Of a stretch of DNA of 46,604 nucleotides, positions 1-10,757 are shown one piece after another. Source of the stretch: Kalaharituber pfeilii. Lineage: Eukaryota > Ascomycota > Pezizomycetes > Pezizales > Pezizaceae. Position numbers and translations under genes: made by a program. Each line of letters begins with the position of its first letter. The first letter of the stretch is position 1. Where the stretch lies: NCBI GenBank assembly GCA_015179045.1, contig WHUZ01000181.1, forward strand, positions 1 to 46,604, written 5' to 3'. Below the pieces are notes generated by a model. It made no database searches. It was not told where the DNA came from and was given only the letters and a program-made list of their open reading frames with translations.

Positions 1-195
1 GCACATGGAATTCAGGAGTCAATTCAGAGCTCAAGCCCAGAGTCAATTGAGGACTCAATTCAGGAGTCGATTCAGGGCTCAATTCCAGAGTCAATTCAGG
101 AGTCTATTTAGGAGTCAATTCCAGAGTCAATTCAGGAGTCAATTTGGGAGTCTATTTAAGAGTCAATTTGGGAGTCTATTCAGGAGTTAATTTTC
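1..195. repeat. 12-bp tandem repeat
   Basis: Degenerate tandem units of about 12 bp built on GAGTCAATTCAG fill this stretch, with variants such as GAGTCTATTTAG. The period is a multiple of three, so one frame stays open and would encode a monotonous Ser-Gln-Phe-Arg repeat. I read this as a minisatellite rather than a gene. It begins at the window edge, so its full length is unknown. Confidence 0.85.
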
Positions 196-345
196 ATGAA
201 AAGTACTTCTTCATGCTTCTTCATACTTTATCGTCCTTCTTCGTACTTCTTCGTACTTCTTCATACTTCGTCATCCTTCTTCATGCTTATTCGTCCTGCT
301 TCGTCTTCTTTGTCCTTCATACAACTTACTCACATATCGCACAAC
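196..345. repeat. Pyrimidine-rich short repeat
   Basis: Degenerate repeats of about 12 bp related to CTTCTTCATACTTCGTC. No coding signal is convincing; open frames here follow from the base composition. Confidence 0.6.
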
Positions 346-399
346 TTACTTATATATGTTAACAGGTATTACTCGACAGCACAAAATGCTGCACAATGA

Positions 400-1300
400 G
401 CTCTATTAACTGGTATGGCAGGCTCCTTTCAATACCACGAGATATTTGAACATGAGCTTAACTTTACAGGTACCGCAGGGCCTGGTGTAAGATGTAGCAA
501 TGTGAGCTAGATTTACAGGTATGGCGGGTCCCTTTTAGAGTCACAAGATTTGTGAGCAGGAGCTCAAACTGACATTGACACATACAGCAGGGCCCTTTCG
601 ACAGCATGAGAATGGCAGAAAAAGTTCAATTTCATAAGTATAGTAGGCCTTTGTTTACGGCATGACATATAGCAGCATGAGATTAACACGAGACTAGAAG
701 GTCCTTCTGCTAGCATAAGATGTTGCAAAATCAGCTCAATTTATAGGTATGGTGGGTTCTTGTCAATATCGAGATGTATAAATATGAGCTGAATCTGACA
801 TATACTGTAGGGCCAAATCGATAATATGAGAATGGCAGAATGAGGTCAATGTCACAGGTATAGCTGATCTCTTTCAATATCGCGGGATATAAAGGTATGG
901 CAATGAGAGCTCAGTACACAGGTACGGCGGGTCCCTTTCAACATCGCGAGACATGTGAATATGAACTGAATCTGACATACACTGTAGAGCCCTTTGGACA
1001 GCATGAGAATAGCATGATGAGTACAATTTCATACATGTGGTGGGTCCCTTTCAACTTCGTAGGATATGTGAATGTGAGCTGAATTTGACATGTACCATAA
1101 GGCCCAATCGACAACACCACAATGGTAGAATGAGGTCAATTTCACAGATATATCGAGTCTCTTTTAACATCATAACATGCATGAATATGAGCTCAATCTA
1201 TTAGCTACTAGTACTGTGAAGTCCTTACAACGGCACAAGAATGGGTAAATGGGTTCAATTTAGTAGGTATGGTAGCTCTTCCTTTGTAGTACTTGATGTG
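400..1300. repeat. ~112-bp satellite-like repeat family
   Basis: The motif GGTATGGCGGGTCCCTTTCA recurs in diverged form near 411, 518, 636, 747, 857, 920, 1036, 1146 and 1265, mostly 107-119 bp apart. It alternates with a second motif related to AGGGCCCTTTCGACAGCATG. The same pair of motifs appears in reverse orientation near 40205-40470 and more weakly at 18630-18720, so this is a dispersed as well as a tandem family. No protein is supported. Confidence 0.7.
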
Positions 1301-1500
1301 GCATGAAAGGCTCAATCTACAGGAATACAGTGGAGCGGTATGGCATAGAGTATTGATGAAAAGGCATGACGATATGGTGGAGTAGTAGGGTATAGAGGGG
1401 TCATGAAAGGGTGCCTGTATATATCGCGATAGCTAGGAATGTATAAATAATTCAATATATACTAAATTGAGAACTCATGAGGATGTGTATACAGAGTTGA

Positions 1501-1860
1501 TAACATGGTACTACTATTACAATGCACTCTCAACAAGGTCCTAGAGGAAATTGCATCTCCAACGAGCCCACTCATATCAATAGCGTACTCAACCACATCC
1601 ACCAGGTTACATGCATCCCTAATGAGCCCAATCATGTCAACAGCATGCTCAACGACATCTACTGGGTTATGTGCATCCCCAATGAGCCTAAACATGTCAA
1701 CAGCATGCCCAACAATATCTACTAAGTTATGTACATTACCAACAGGACTCACTAAGTGACCTACATTATCAATGAGATGTACCAGGTAGTCAACATTATG
1801 AAGAGGCCTATTAGATCGCCTGTATTACCAATGAGGCTTACTGGGTCAACTGCATCCCTG
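1501..1860. repeat. 60-bp minisatellite
   Basis: Units of exactly 60 bp lie in register starting at 1501, 1561, 1621 and 1681, each with AATGAGCCCAA, ATGTCAACAGCATGC and TCAACGACATCTACTGGGTT-like segments. The array degenerates after about 1740. The period is a multiple of three, which explains overlapping open frames on both strands. I see nothing definable in 1300-1500. Confidence 0.8.
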
Positions 1861-2034
1861 AGGAGTCATTCAGTAGAGTATGCCCTGTGCATTGGGGATG
1901 TAGTAGTACAAGCTTATGGGTTTGTGACGTGCTGAGCCAGAGTAGTGTATTCTGGAGTCGAGTTTGTGCCCTAGTGCCCCAGCATTGTAACGCTCGTGGC
2001 ACTGAGGGTGCAAACTTCCTTTCTTCCTAATGTA

Positions 2035-3748
2035 AATCGTCGACAAGTGCGCTGGTCTGAATTTCTATTCTGATTCAATTTTAAGATCAAGTATCGACCT
2101 GGTAAGGCAGGTGGTAGGTCCGATACCTTGACTAAGAGGTCAGGAGACTTCTCTAAAAGAGGAGATGAAAGACTACAACATCAGAACCAAGTCGTCTTGA
2201 AACTAAAGAACCTTGCCTTGGCTACAGTAATTCCTACCCTAGCTGCTACCATATTTACTGACCTGGATTAGTAAAAACTATGGATTCAGGCATACGAAAA
2301 TGACCCTATGCCTCACGAAGTAATATCAATACTACAATCAGTACAAAGGCAACATGCAAACATCAGCCTAACTCAATGCAAAGAGATAGATAATTGTACA
2401 TATCAGAGTACCCTTCTTTTCGACTAACTATCATTCAAGAACATCATGATTCACTATTCGCAGGCCACCTTGAAGTAGTGAAGATACTCAACCTAATTCT
2501 AAGGACCTATACCTAGCCGTCTATCTATGAAGATGTTAAACAATTTTGTCGCAACTGCCACACTTACCAAAGAGCTAAGCCCTCATGCCATGTACTATAT
2601 AGAATATTGAAATTGATTGAATTGCCTGAACAGTCCTAGCAATATATTACTATAGACTTTGTGGTCGGACTACCTAAATATGGACTCTAGAAATTCAATG
2701 CTATTCTAATAGTAGTTGATAGACTCACCAAAATGCAATATTTTTGTCCTACAACTGAATCAGCTACTGTAGAAGACCTTACTCAGCTATACCTTAACTA
2801 TGTCTGGAAGATCCATAGCCTACTACAGTCGATCATATCAGACTGCGGCTCTCAGTTTACCTCAGAATTCTGGTGACACCTATGTAAGCGACTAAATGTC
2901 GAAGTTTGGCTATCAACTACCTGTCACTCTGAAACCGATGGCTAATCTAAAAGGATAAATACTATTATAGAGCAATACCTAAGGGCATATGTTAACTACT
3001 AACAGAATGACTAGCTAAGTTACTTGCCAATAGCCGAATTTACAGTGAATAACCAAGTATTAGAAACCACCAAAGTATTGCCCTTCCAAGCAAACTTCAG
3101 CTTCCACCTGCGATTGGTGGAGAACTCAAATGACTGACTTACTACAAGCGAACAAGCCACCGGGACTGCTCGGTTTAAGGCCCACAAACATGTAAGAAAG
3201 CTGATAGAGCTACATAAGACTCTGAAGGCCGAGCTGCAGAATGCGCAGCCTTAACACACCGAATATGCCAACCATAGTAGAGTCTCTACACTAAGATTCC
3301 TACCGGAGGACTGCATCTAGTTAACAAACAAGCACCTTAGCACTCAAAGGCCTTATAGGCAGCTTGATCACAAGAAACTAGGGCCTTTTAAGGTGACCAC
3401 TGCTATAGATACTTATACTTACTGGCTGAAGCTTCCTTACACCATGAAAATACACTCCATATTCTATGTATCATTGCTCAAACCTGCTATCAAAGACCTA
3501 CTGCCTGGCCAAATGGAACTGCCACCTCTACCGGTCATCATTGAAGTAGAGGAAGAGTAGGAAGTTGAAAATGTGCTGGACTCACGGATATATAGGCGGT
3601 GCCTACAGTACCTTGTCAAATGGAAAGGCTATGATGATTTGACTTGGCAACTAGCCGATTACCTTAAATACTCCCCTAACCTTATTGAAGCCTTCCACCA
3701 GCAGTATCCTAGCAAACCTGGACCCTCACAGGAGCTCGGTGCCTAGAG
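2035..3748 (+). pseudogene. pol: pol remnant: RNase H end, integrase, chromodomain
   Basis: Conceptual translation with many stops. RNase H C-terminus at about 2035-2200 (NRRQVRW then [12 protein letters not shown]). Integrase zinc finger at about 2440-2600, with the H-x-H half in HDSLFAGHL and the cysteines in CRNCHTY. Integrase core at about 2640-3130, including TIDFVVGLP, VVDRLTKM and SDCGSQFTSEF. LGPF-type C-terminal segment near 3380. Chromodomain at about 3545-3680 (EVENVLDSR then LVKWKGYDD). In life this polyprotein would copy element RNA and integrate the cDNA; the chromodomain of such integrases is thought to read histone marks. Most stops are TAG or TAA where CAG, CAA or TGG is expected, which suggests C-to-T decay on both strands. 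It is certainly non-functional. Confidence 0.85.
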
Positions 3749-3757
3749 GGGGAGTAC

Positions 3758-4240
3758 TATTATGACCCAATGCCTGTATCACTGCATTTAGAGTAATGGT
3801 TACTAGCTACTGACTAGCTACCGCTCAATTGCTAAACTTTTATAATAAGCTGGCTGCTGAACCACCAAGAGAGGCCAGTTACTAATCATCCACTAGATGT
3901 GAAAAGTCTGCTTTCACCGTACATTCTTGTTGCGCGTTCTTGTTGTGAAAATTCTGTGTTTCACCGCCATGTCTTTGCTTCTTGGCTATAGGGCCCACTA
4001 TATATATAAGGGCCCAATATGGCCACCTTGTAGATAGTTCTTTCCTTCCTTATCTGTTGTCTTGTCAATTAACGATCCGCCTGGTCTGAGTCCATAATAT
4101 CTCTGAACTCCTAAACTATGACACTTCTAAACTCCTGAACTGTGATACCTCTGAACTCCTGAACCTTGACACCTTTGAAATCACTAGAATCTACTAGAAC
4201 GTATCCTTTGGTCGTCTAGATAGCCCGCTTGTGATAGCTA
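3758..4240 (+). repeat. 3' LTR of the degenerate chromovirus (end approximate)
   Basis: A purine tract (GAGGGGGAGTAC) follows the pol remnant and is followed by TATTATGACCC. Compared with TGTCATG starts of the LTRs at 28690 and 33470, this looks like a TG start altered by two transitions. The right end is uncertain; I place it near 4240 because the following DNA looks different. There is no second LTR copy in the window for comparison. Confidence 0.5.
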
Positions 4241-4729
4241 TGTACTAGTGCATGTATGCATATATTAGTTTTTAATCAACTGAGTGCATGCAGGATACAT
4301 GGATAATTCGGAGATTATACCATTAATCGATGACCTATACTTTCTTAGCATTTCCCTATTCAGGCAAAGATGAATTTCAAGCCTAACGGGTAATCAGTCT
4401 ATTCAATCAGCATTAGTATTTAGGGTAAGTGTTCCGCGGGTCGCATAAGTCTTATCTTAGCTATGACATATTGACACTATGTCACAAATTGTACAGATAT
4501 ATACATAGGATCATGGATTTGTTATGAGAGATAAGAACCTAGAGGCATGGTCAAAAGAATTACCATATATCAAAACTATGATAGAAAAATTCATTTGCCT
4601 GATATGTTATATTGAGAAAATGATAGCAGATGCTGGAAGCCTTTTTTTTATGAAGTTGATGGGTAAAGTCAACTCAGAGAAGATTTATTCTCTAAAACTT
4701 ATTGTAGAAGAGTACCAACTTGTAGATCT
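4241..4729. other. Unassigned AT-rich DNA with a short open frame
   Basis: No family is recognised. An open frame on the plus strand at 4524-4793 would encode 89 residues rich in Lys, Leu and Ile, with no motif I know. It overlaps the start of a repeated retroelement segment at 4730, so it may be chance or a retroelement scrap. Confidence 0.4.
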
Positions 4730-5460
4730 TATGTTATGGCTAGGGTGGAAACTTACCTACCACTATGGCAAGAGGCAAGAGTTCCACTACTAATTAGCTA
4801 TCATGGCTAAAGGTGAAGACTTACCTACCAAGGAGAAAACGCTGACTTTGTAATCGAACATAAGACCAACGCTGATTGACTGGACTGATTACCCATTAGG
4901 CTTGGCTGTTGATTCTCACATCGTTTAGATAGGGCAGTACTATGGAAGGGTGTGTTATCTGGAATGCAGCTTGATACATACACTCGAATTACAGAAGCTT
5001 TATGTATATACGCACATGCATTAGTATATTCATTATCTTTGTTCCATACTATTTTTGCATATTTTCGTTATGTGTACCTATTACTATGGGTATTGGCATT
5101 GATAAGGAATCATCATGGGGCCAGCCAATTATTCATTTGTTGACTCCTCATGTATGGCTATGCTGAAGTCTATATAAGCACCAGCTGGCAATAGCATAGT
5201 TAGAAGAATCAAGACACAAGTGGTATCCTAAGTTCTCTATAACTCTGAACCTATTGTTCCATCATTACGCACGTAAAGCACTCCACTCTGCTACATGCCC
5301 TTAGCCGAGTAGCTACCCTTCCGGTCCACCGTATACAGCTCCATAGCTATCCATATTCACACTTCTGGGATGATGCCAGCACCGCCGTTTTCCCTACCGT
5401 AGCTATAACATCTAGTCCCTTTCAGTACCCACTGGAGCCAAGCACCTCACGCCCATAACA
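4730..5460 (+). mobile_element. 3' end of an LTR retrotransposon, copy 1
   Basis: About 220 bp (4730-4952) plus a following LTR-like block (4953-5460) match 10020-10757 in the same orientation. The block starts TGTTATCTGG and ends CCATAACA, giving inverted TGTTAT/ATAACA termini. It is preceded by the purine-rich ATGGAAGGGTG, suitable as a polypurine tract. Homology to copy 2 stops at the LTR end, as expected for a 3' LTR. No polymerase domain is present, so Copia versus Gypsy cannot be decided. I found no target duplication. Confidence 0.6.
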
Positions 5461-6279
5461 TCTTATATCTCCTATGTACATATATTTGCAAGAACTAATT
5501 TAGATACATTCCAATATCGATCGTCTACTGAGTAGTCCTGCAGAGCTATTTACAGTACTATAAATTCTAGTATCTAACCTCAGTAATAATAGCTTTATTT
5601 TACATCACATTCATTATACTAGAAGGCAAAAATTCTACAAGCAAGCACTAAAAGTAGATTGGGCCAGAGTAGAGATAGGAAGTCATACTAATGCTACGGT
5701 GAAAGGTAAGCTTCCAGATAGAATCAAAGCATTTTTTAAACTTTTCGACTGCTAAACAGGTAATACTTACCATTGTACATATGTTTCTCTACTTCAATGT
5801 GTCAAGAAAGGGAGGTGTGAAGGTACTAAAGGTATTCTTAAAGTCTGTGTACCAATACCAGTGAATAAGCAGGTAATACTCATTCATAGTATCTCAGGAA
5901 TAGCTTATCTAATCTCAATAGAGTCAGACTCATAGTAGTATATAAATAATCAGATAGATTTGGCTACTTAGTAGGATATATATTAGGCAAATAAAATGTA
6001 ATTAGTTTAGAAAATAAATCAGGCATTATGTAGTATTTTAAAAGATCTAATAGCATTAAGTAAATGGTCATTGGGTATAGTATCTGATATAATAGGTTAG
6101 TTGTCTCCCATTGAAAATTGTAGAAGACTACATTGCTATATCATCACTATTATGAATTTTTTTATAGTATCTGTACCAAGAAACTATGGAGCTATAGTCA
6201 CTCCATGGTTTCTTAGTATGATAAGATGCAATAGCAATACAGTTTCATAGCATAAGCACACTTTGAAAGTACAATTTTA
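5461..6279. repeat. AT-rich repeat, paralogue of the 28.6/34.4-kb flanks
   Basis: The part from about 5880 to 6100 aligns with 28590-28689 joined to 34420-34530, including GGAATAGCTTATCTA, TTTGGCTACTT and AGAAAATAAATC. It therefore resembles the site into which the chromovirus at 28690-34419 inserted. Near 6176-6216 a stem built on CCAAGAAACTATGGAG and CTCCATGGTTTCTTAG resembles the hairpin at 40130-40174. A poly-T run at about 6279-6295 marks the 3' end of the LINE to the right. Confidence 0.6.
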
Positions 6280-9200
6280 TTTTTTTTTTTTTTTTAATCA
6301 CATAACCCTGCTTGTAGTACTTGGCTATAGCAGAAACCCTAAGCAAGCTTTTATAGCCTGGAGATAGGCTAAACTAACTCTTTACATACATGGCCTCCAT
6401 ACACTATTACTCTTACTCACCTAGCTTCTAGAACTTGACACATATTCTTTTACCTTCTAAAACTTGACCCCAGTGAAGAAATTCTCTAAAATATTATACT
6501 CCTTCCTATTCTCTACCTTTCTTTTCCAATCCTTTCCCATATTGCTCCACGTTTCAAAACCTTCTAAATGGTTCTCCTAACTTCTGCATCAGAAAGTGAG
6601 ATGCTCCCCTATTTGCATCTCCTCATACCTGCACCTATCTGATTCTGCTACCCTTAGCTTCTTTAACTATCTAGCATACCTTCCTCACTCTAGTTATAAT
6701 ATAGTAAAGTTTAATATCACTACTCTACTCTACTCTATGACCTTTCTTCCTCCAAAGTCCTACACTTCTCTCTTCTTCTTCCTCCATACCTTCCTTCTTT
6801 AGTATACCCCATTTCTGATAGCCCCCTCCTTCTCCTGCATCACTGTCCCCTTCTTCGCCCACTTATCCACTTTTTTATTGCCTATGATTTCGATCTAAGC
6901 TTTTACTTACAACATCCCTTCTTTCTCTTTCTTTTCACCACTGTATTCATTACCTTTTTCAAATTCTCCATCTTTTCTTTTCTCTTCCTACCTATCTTTT
7001 GAATCGCTCTGACAGCAGCTTCTGAATCTAGACAGATCAGAACTGGGACCTCTTCTGGTACACTCTTTAGTGCTCTTCTTACTCTCCTCATCTCTCCATC
7101 GAAAACTATCTCTGTTCTTCCTACCACCCCTACTACCACTACTTGACTTCCCTACATACTTGCTTCTATCTTGCTATCCTTGATTTTATTGCCATCTAAA
7201 AAGAAGACGGCTCTCTCCCTTCCAGTCTTCTCAATCAAAGTCTCCTATTCCTCTCAGCCTTTCTTCTTCCTCCCTAGCCTCTCTGCAGTCCCCACTTCTA
7301 CTACCTCATATTCTTCTCCTCATGAAATCTCCTTTCCCTCTTCTGAGAAATATGTGCACTAGCCCTTCCAGTACTCCAATACTATTTCATACTCATCCTT
7401 CTCTGCTAGTGTCTACTGTACCCTTCAGTCTCTCTAGTTTCCTACCTTCTCTCTCTCCTCACCTTTACTAAAGTCGCTCATACAAAGCTCTACTAGTTCT
7501 GATGGTACTTTCACCTCTTACATAATTGCTCTCGCTTGTACACTATTCAGAACCATCTCTATATCTTCTAGTACTCTGCAAACTGTATTCACCTCTTTCA
7601 CCCTGGTACCTCTATTCCCTTCAGCTGCTTTTATTAAAACTTGTAGCTCTAATAACTCCATCTCTTTCTTCTACTTCTTCTGGCCTCTTGACCTAATCTC
7701 ACTTCCTCACATCACTACTACCCTTACCATCCCTATATATGTCTGCTGCTAGCTCTATGGTAATATCTTCTAGTCCCAGTTTCCCAGTCCTGAGAGTACT
7801 CCTACCAGTCTCCTTACCTTACTTAGCCTATTTTGCCAATATGTACTAAAGGCTAGCCTCTTATTGAAAATGACTCACAGCCACTTCAGCATCTCCCCTC
7901 CTTTTTCCACCTCTTCTCCACTCTAAAAGTTATTATCTCCTACTTTGACTTCTCTAGTAGAATCTGATTTCCTTCTGCCACCTCTACCATTACTATCTTC
8001 ACTTTCTCTCTGAACCATCCCATATCCCAGTACTCATACCAGTTCAGGATCATTGCTGCTAGGTCATTGATATATAATAGCACTTCTACCTCTACTCTTA
8101 TCACTATCCCTTCAGTCTTCTTTCTATCTTCTCAATAGTAGAAGCTATAAAGATTAGAAAGATTACTGGTAATAGTGATGACTCTTACGGAACCCCCATG
8201 TTTGACCTACTCTTACCTTTCTCCTTACCATCCTACCATACTCTGAACTCGCTACCTTCTATAAACTCTTTCAGCCACTTCCACTTTTTTCTTACTACCT
8301 TACTCTCTCTCTCCTCAATCCTTTCTAGCACTACCTCCTTCCTTATAATGTTAAAGCCTTCTTCTTTACCATCACCTATGCTGCTCTCCTCCTCCTGTAC
8401 AGGCACCTCTGTACCTTTGTTACTGCCTTCGCTATCATCTGGATTACATTTCTTCTCTTGTATGCTCCCAGCTGGAGCCTATTGAAGAGTTGGTTTTCTT
8501 TCTGCAGCCTGCTAGCTATGACTTTCTCTCTAATGTTCCCAATACAATTAATCAGGTTAATTGGCCTCTACACTTTCACCATCTTGATGTCCTTTCCTAA
8601 CTTTGGTATCATGACAACTCTTGTCTCTCTTCACTCCATCGGGTCCTATTCTAGACCCAGTTTTCAGTGATCTCCCTTACTAACTCATCTCCTATGGGAG
8701 TCTTTAGAGTAGCTTTAATCAATCAGTATCCGATTCTATTAGGTTCCAGTGCTAAATTATTTTAGATACCCTATAACACAGCCCTCACTTCTCCTTCTAC
8801 CTTTTCCTCTTCCTCTTATCCCTCTCCCTCTCCACTTCCTCCTCTGCCTCCTCCTCCTCTACCTCCTTCTTTCCTGTTTCTGCCTCCCCTACTTCCCTTC
8901 ATGTAAAATTCCTCTCTATCAGCATCTTCACCTTCTCTTCATCCCTCTCTAACTTCCTCTCCTCTTTATCTTTCAACTTTCTTATCCTCTTGTTCCTACT
9001 AAAAGGGTCCTCCACCACTCTCACTACCCTCTATAGGTCACTATACTCTTCGTCTTCTATAAACTTCCTCTAGCACTTCTTCTTCTCCTTCCAGATCTTC
9101 CACTTCATCCTTTTCACTACTACTTTCCACTCCCTTATCACCATTATAAACTACAAAGCAAAGTGTGCATCAGGAGCTTTCAGGAAGTTATCTGTCAATT

Positions 9201-9425
9201 ACTAGATATTCTAATGTGCAAAGGCAAGTATTTAGTGCCATGATGCTATATGAAAGTATATATATATCAGAATGCTAGGGATAATTTATGAAGTATTGGG
9301 ATCCTAGAGATAATTCATAAGGTGTCGGGATACTAGACATAATTCATGAAGTGTCAGGATATATTAATGCATGAGATATATCTAATTGTCATAATGCTGC
9401 GCCTACATATTAGGATGCAATTTCG
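6280..9425 (-). mobile_element. Tad-like LINE remnant, copy A (left arm of inverted repeat)
   Basis: Minus-strand non-LTR retrotransposon remnant. The poly-T at 6279-6295 is its poly-A tail. It aligns end to end, in reverse orientation, with 13535-16695. The inner end carries three ~34-bp units related to GATAATTCATGAAGTGTCGG at about 9265-9360. The endonuclease domain that normally precedes reverse transcriptase is missing. No target duplication was found. Confidence 0.8.
6400..9250 (-). pseudogene. LINE ORF2 remnant, copy A (RT and RNase H)
   Basis: Read on the minus strand, this encodes in pieces the linker after the endonuclease (a charged Glu/Lys/Arg-rich stretch around 8750-9120), the reverse transcriptase, and an RNase H-like segment at 6903-7139 (PEEVPVLICLDSEAAVRAIQ). 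The cysteine/histidine C-terminus is expected near 6500-6620. Stops and frameshifts occur throughout. The protein would make cDNA at a nicked genomic target. The order RT, RNase H, C-terminal cysteine motif is typical of the Tad clade in fungi; that assignment rests on recalled family architecture, not a search. Confidence 0.75.
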
Positions 9426-10019
9426 TTGTTAGTGATGCTTTTGCTACCCACTCCAAGTTCTTATATATAGTAGCTACTTATATCCTAGTTACTACTTGTA
9501 TGTTCCTATATATTCTTTGGTATCTATAATTTGTCCAGAATATTCTCTTCTATTAGCTCCAAGTTTCTCTCATGCTAGTTTCTTCTTCTATCTAGTTTTT
9601 AGACCAGTTTGATTCTCACATATCTAGAATATTTTTCTGCTAAGATTTCTAGGCTCTTAATAAAAAAGACTCATCCCTATATCCCTCTCTACTTCTCATA
9701 TAATTGCTTGTATCTATGCTTAAGCTATATATAATTCTGTATATATCTTTCTATATTATATAATACTAACTGTCTCTATCTGCCATAAACTCTACTACCT
9801 CTCTAGTACCAACTGCTTTTCTGATATATACTGCCTACTTTATATCTTGATACCAGCTCTAAGCTATTCTTTATACTTTATTATATCATACTAATCAATT
9901 GCTTCTATATCTAAAGCTATAGGAATTGGCAGTAACTCAACTGGTAACTCTTCCAATATAGTAGTATAAATTATAACTACTTGAAGAACTCTATATACTA
10001 CCATTACTACCACCCTCTA
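9426..10019. other. Unassigned AT-rich DNA between the inverted arms
   Basis: AT-rich sequence with no open frame of note and no repeat that I can match elsewhere in the window. Very few CpG dinucleotides are visible, consistent with old mutated repeat DNA. Confidence 0.4.
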
Positions 10020-10757
10020 TTATAGCTAAGGTAGAAACTTACTTACTACTGTGATAAGAGGTAAGGGTTCCACTGCTAATTAGCTACTATGACTAAAGGT
10101 AAAAACTTACCTACTAAGGGGAAAATACTAACTCTGTAATTGAATATAAGACTAATACTAATTGACCAGACTAATTACCTATTAGGCTTAGCTATTGATT
10201 CTCGCATCATTTAGATAGGGTAGTACTATAGAAGGGTATGTCATCTGGAATACAACTTAATATATATACTTGAATTATAGAAGCTTTATTTATATATGCA
10301 CATATATTAGTATATTTATTATCTTTATCCTATATTATTTTTGTATATTTTCATTATATGTGTCTATTACTATAGGTATTGGCATTAATAAGAAATTGCC
10401 GTAAGGCTAGCTAATTATTTATTTTTTAACTTCTCATATATGGCTGCGCTGAAGGCTATATAAGTACTAGCTGGTGATAGTATAGTTAGAAGAATTAAGA
10501 TACAAGCAGTATCCTAAGTTTCTTTATAACTCTAAAACCTATTAATCCTACAATACACTCATAAATCGCTCCACTTTACTGCATGCTTTCTGCTGAGTAG
10601 CTACCCTTCTGGTCTATTATATATACACTTTGTAGCCATTCTGAACTACTGGATATACACTCTTATGGTGACTCTGACCTACCATATTTAGCTCACCATA
10701 GCTATAACATCTGGTATCATCTAATATACTAGAGCTGAACACCTCCCATCTATAATA
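10020..10757 (+). mobile_element. 3' end of an LTR retrotransposon, copy 2
   Basis: Second copy of the 4730-5460 block: about 220 bp of internal 3' sequence, a purine tract (TAGAAGGGTA), then an LTR-like segment from 10239 (TGTCATCTGG) to about 10757. Relative to copy 1 the differences are largely C-to-T and G-to-A, so this copy appears more worn. It sits between the two LINE arms. Confidence 0.6.

Larger units (their letters stand above)
2030..4240 (+). mobile_element. Degenerate Ty3/Gypsy chromovirus, 3' half
   Basis: Remnant of a chromodomain-containing Ty3/Gypsy retrotransposon. Recognisable in order are the C-terminal end of RNase H, the integrase zinc finger and core, the integrase C-terminal part, a chromodomain and the start of a 3' LTR. 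Gag, protease and reverse transcriptase are absent, and sequence left of about 2030 is not recognisably from the element. I found no target site duplication. The copy is much more mutated than the two complete chromoviruses at 18.8-25.1 kb and 28.7-34.4 kb. Confidence 0.85.
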
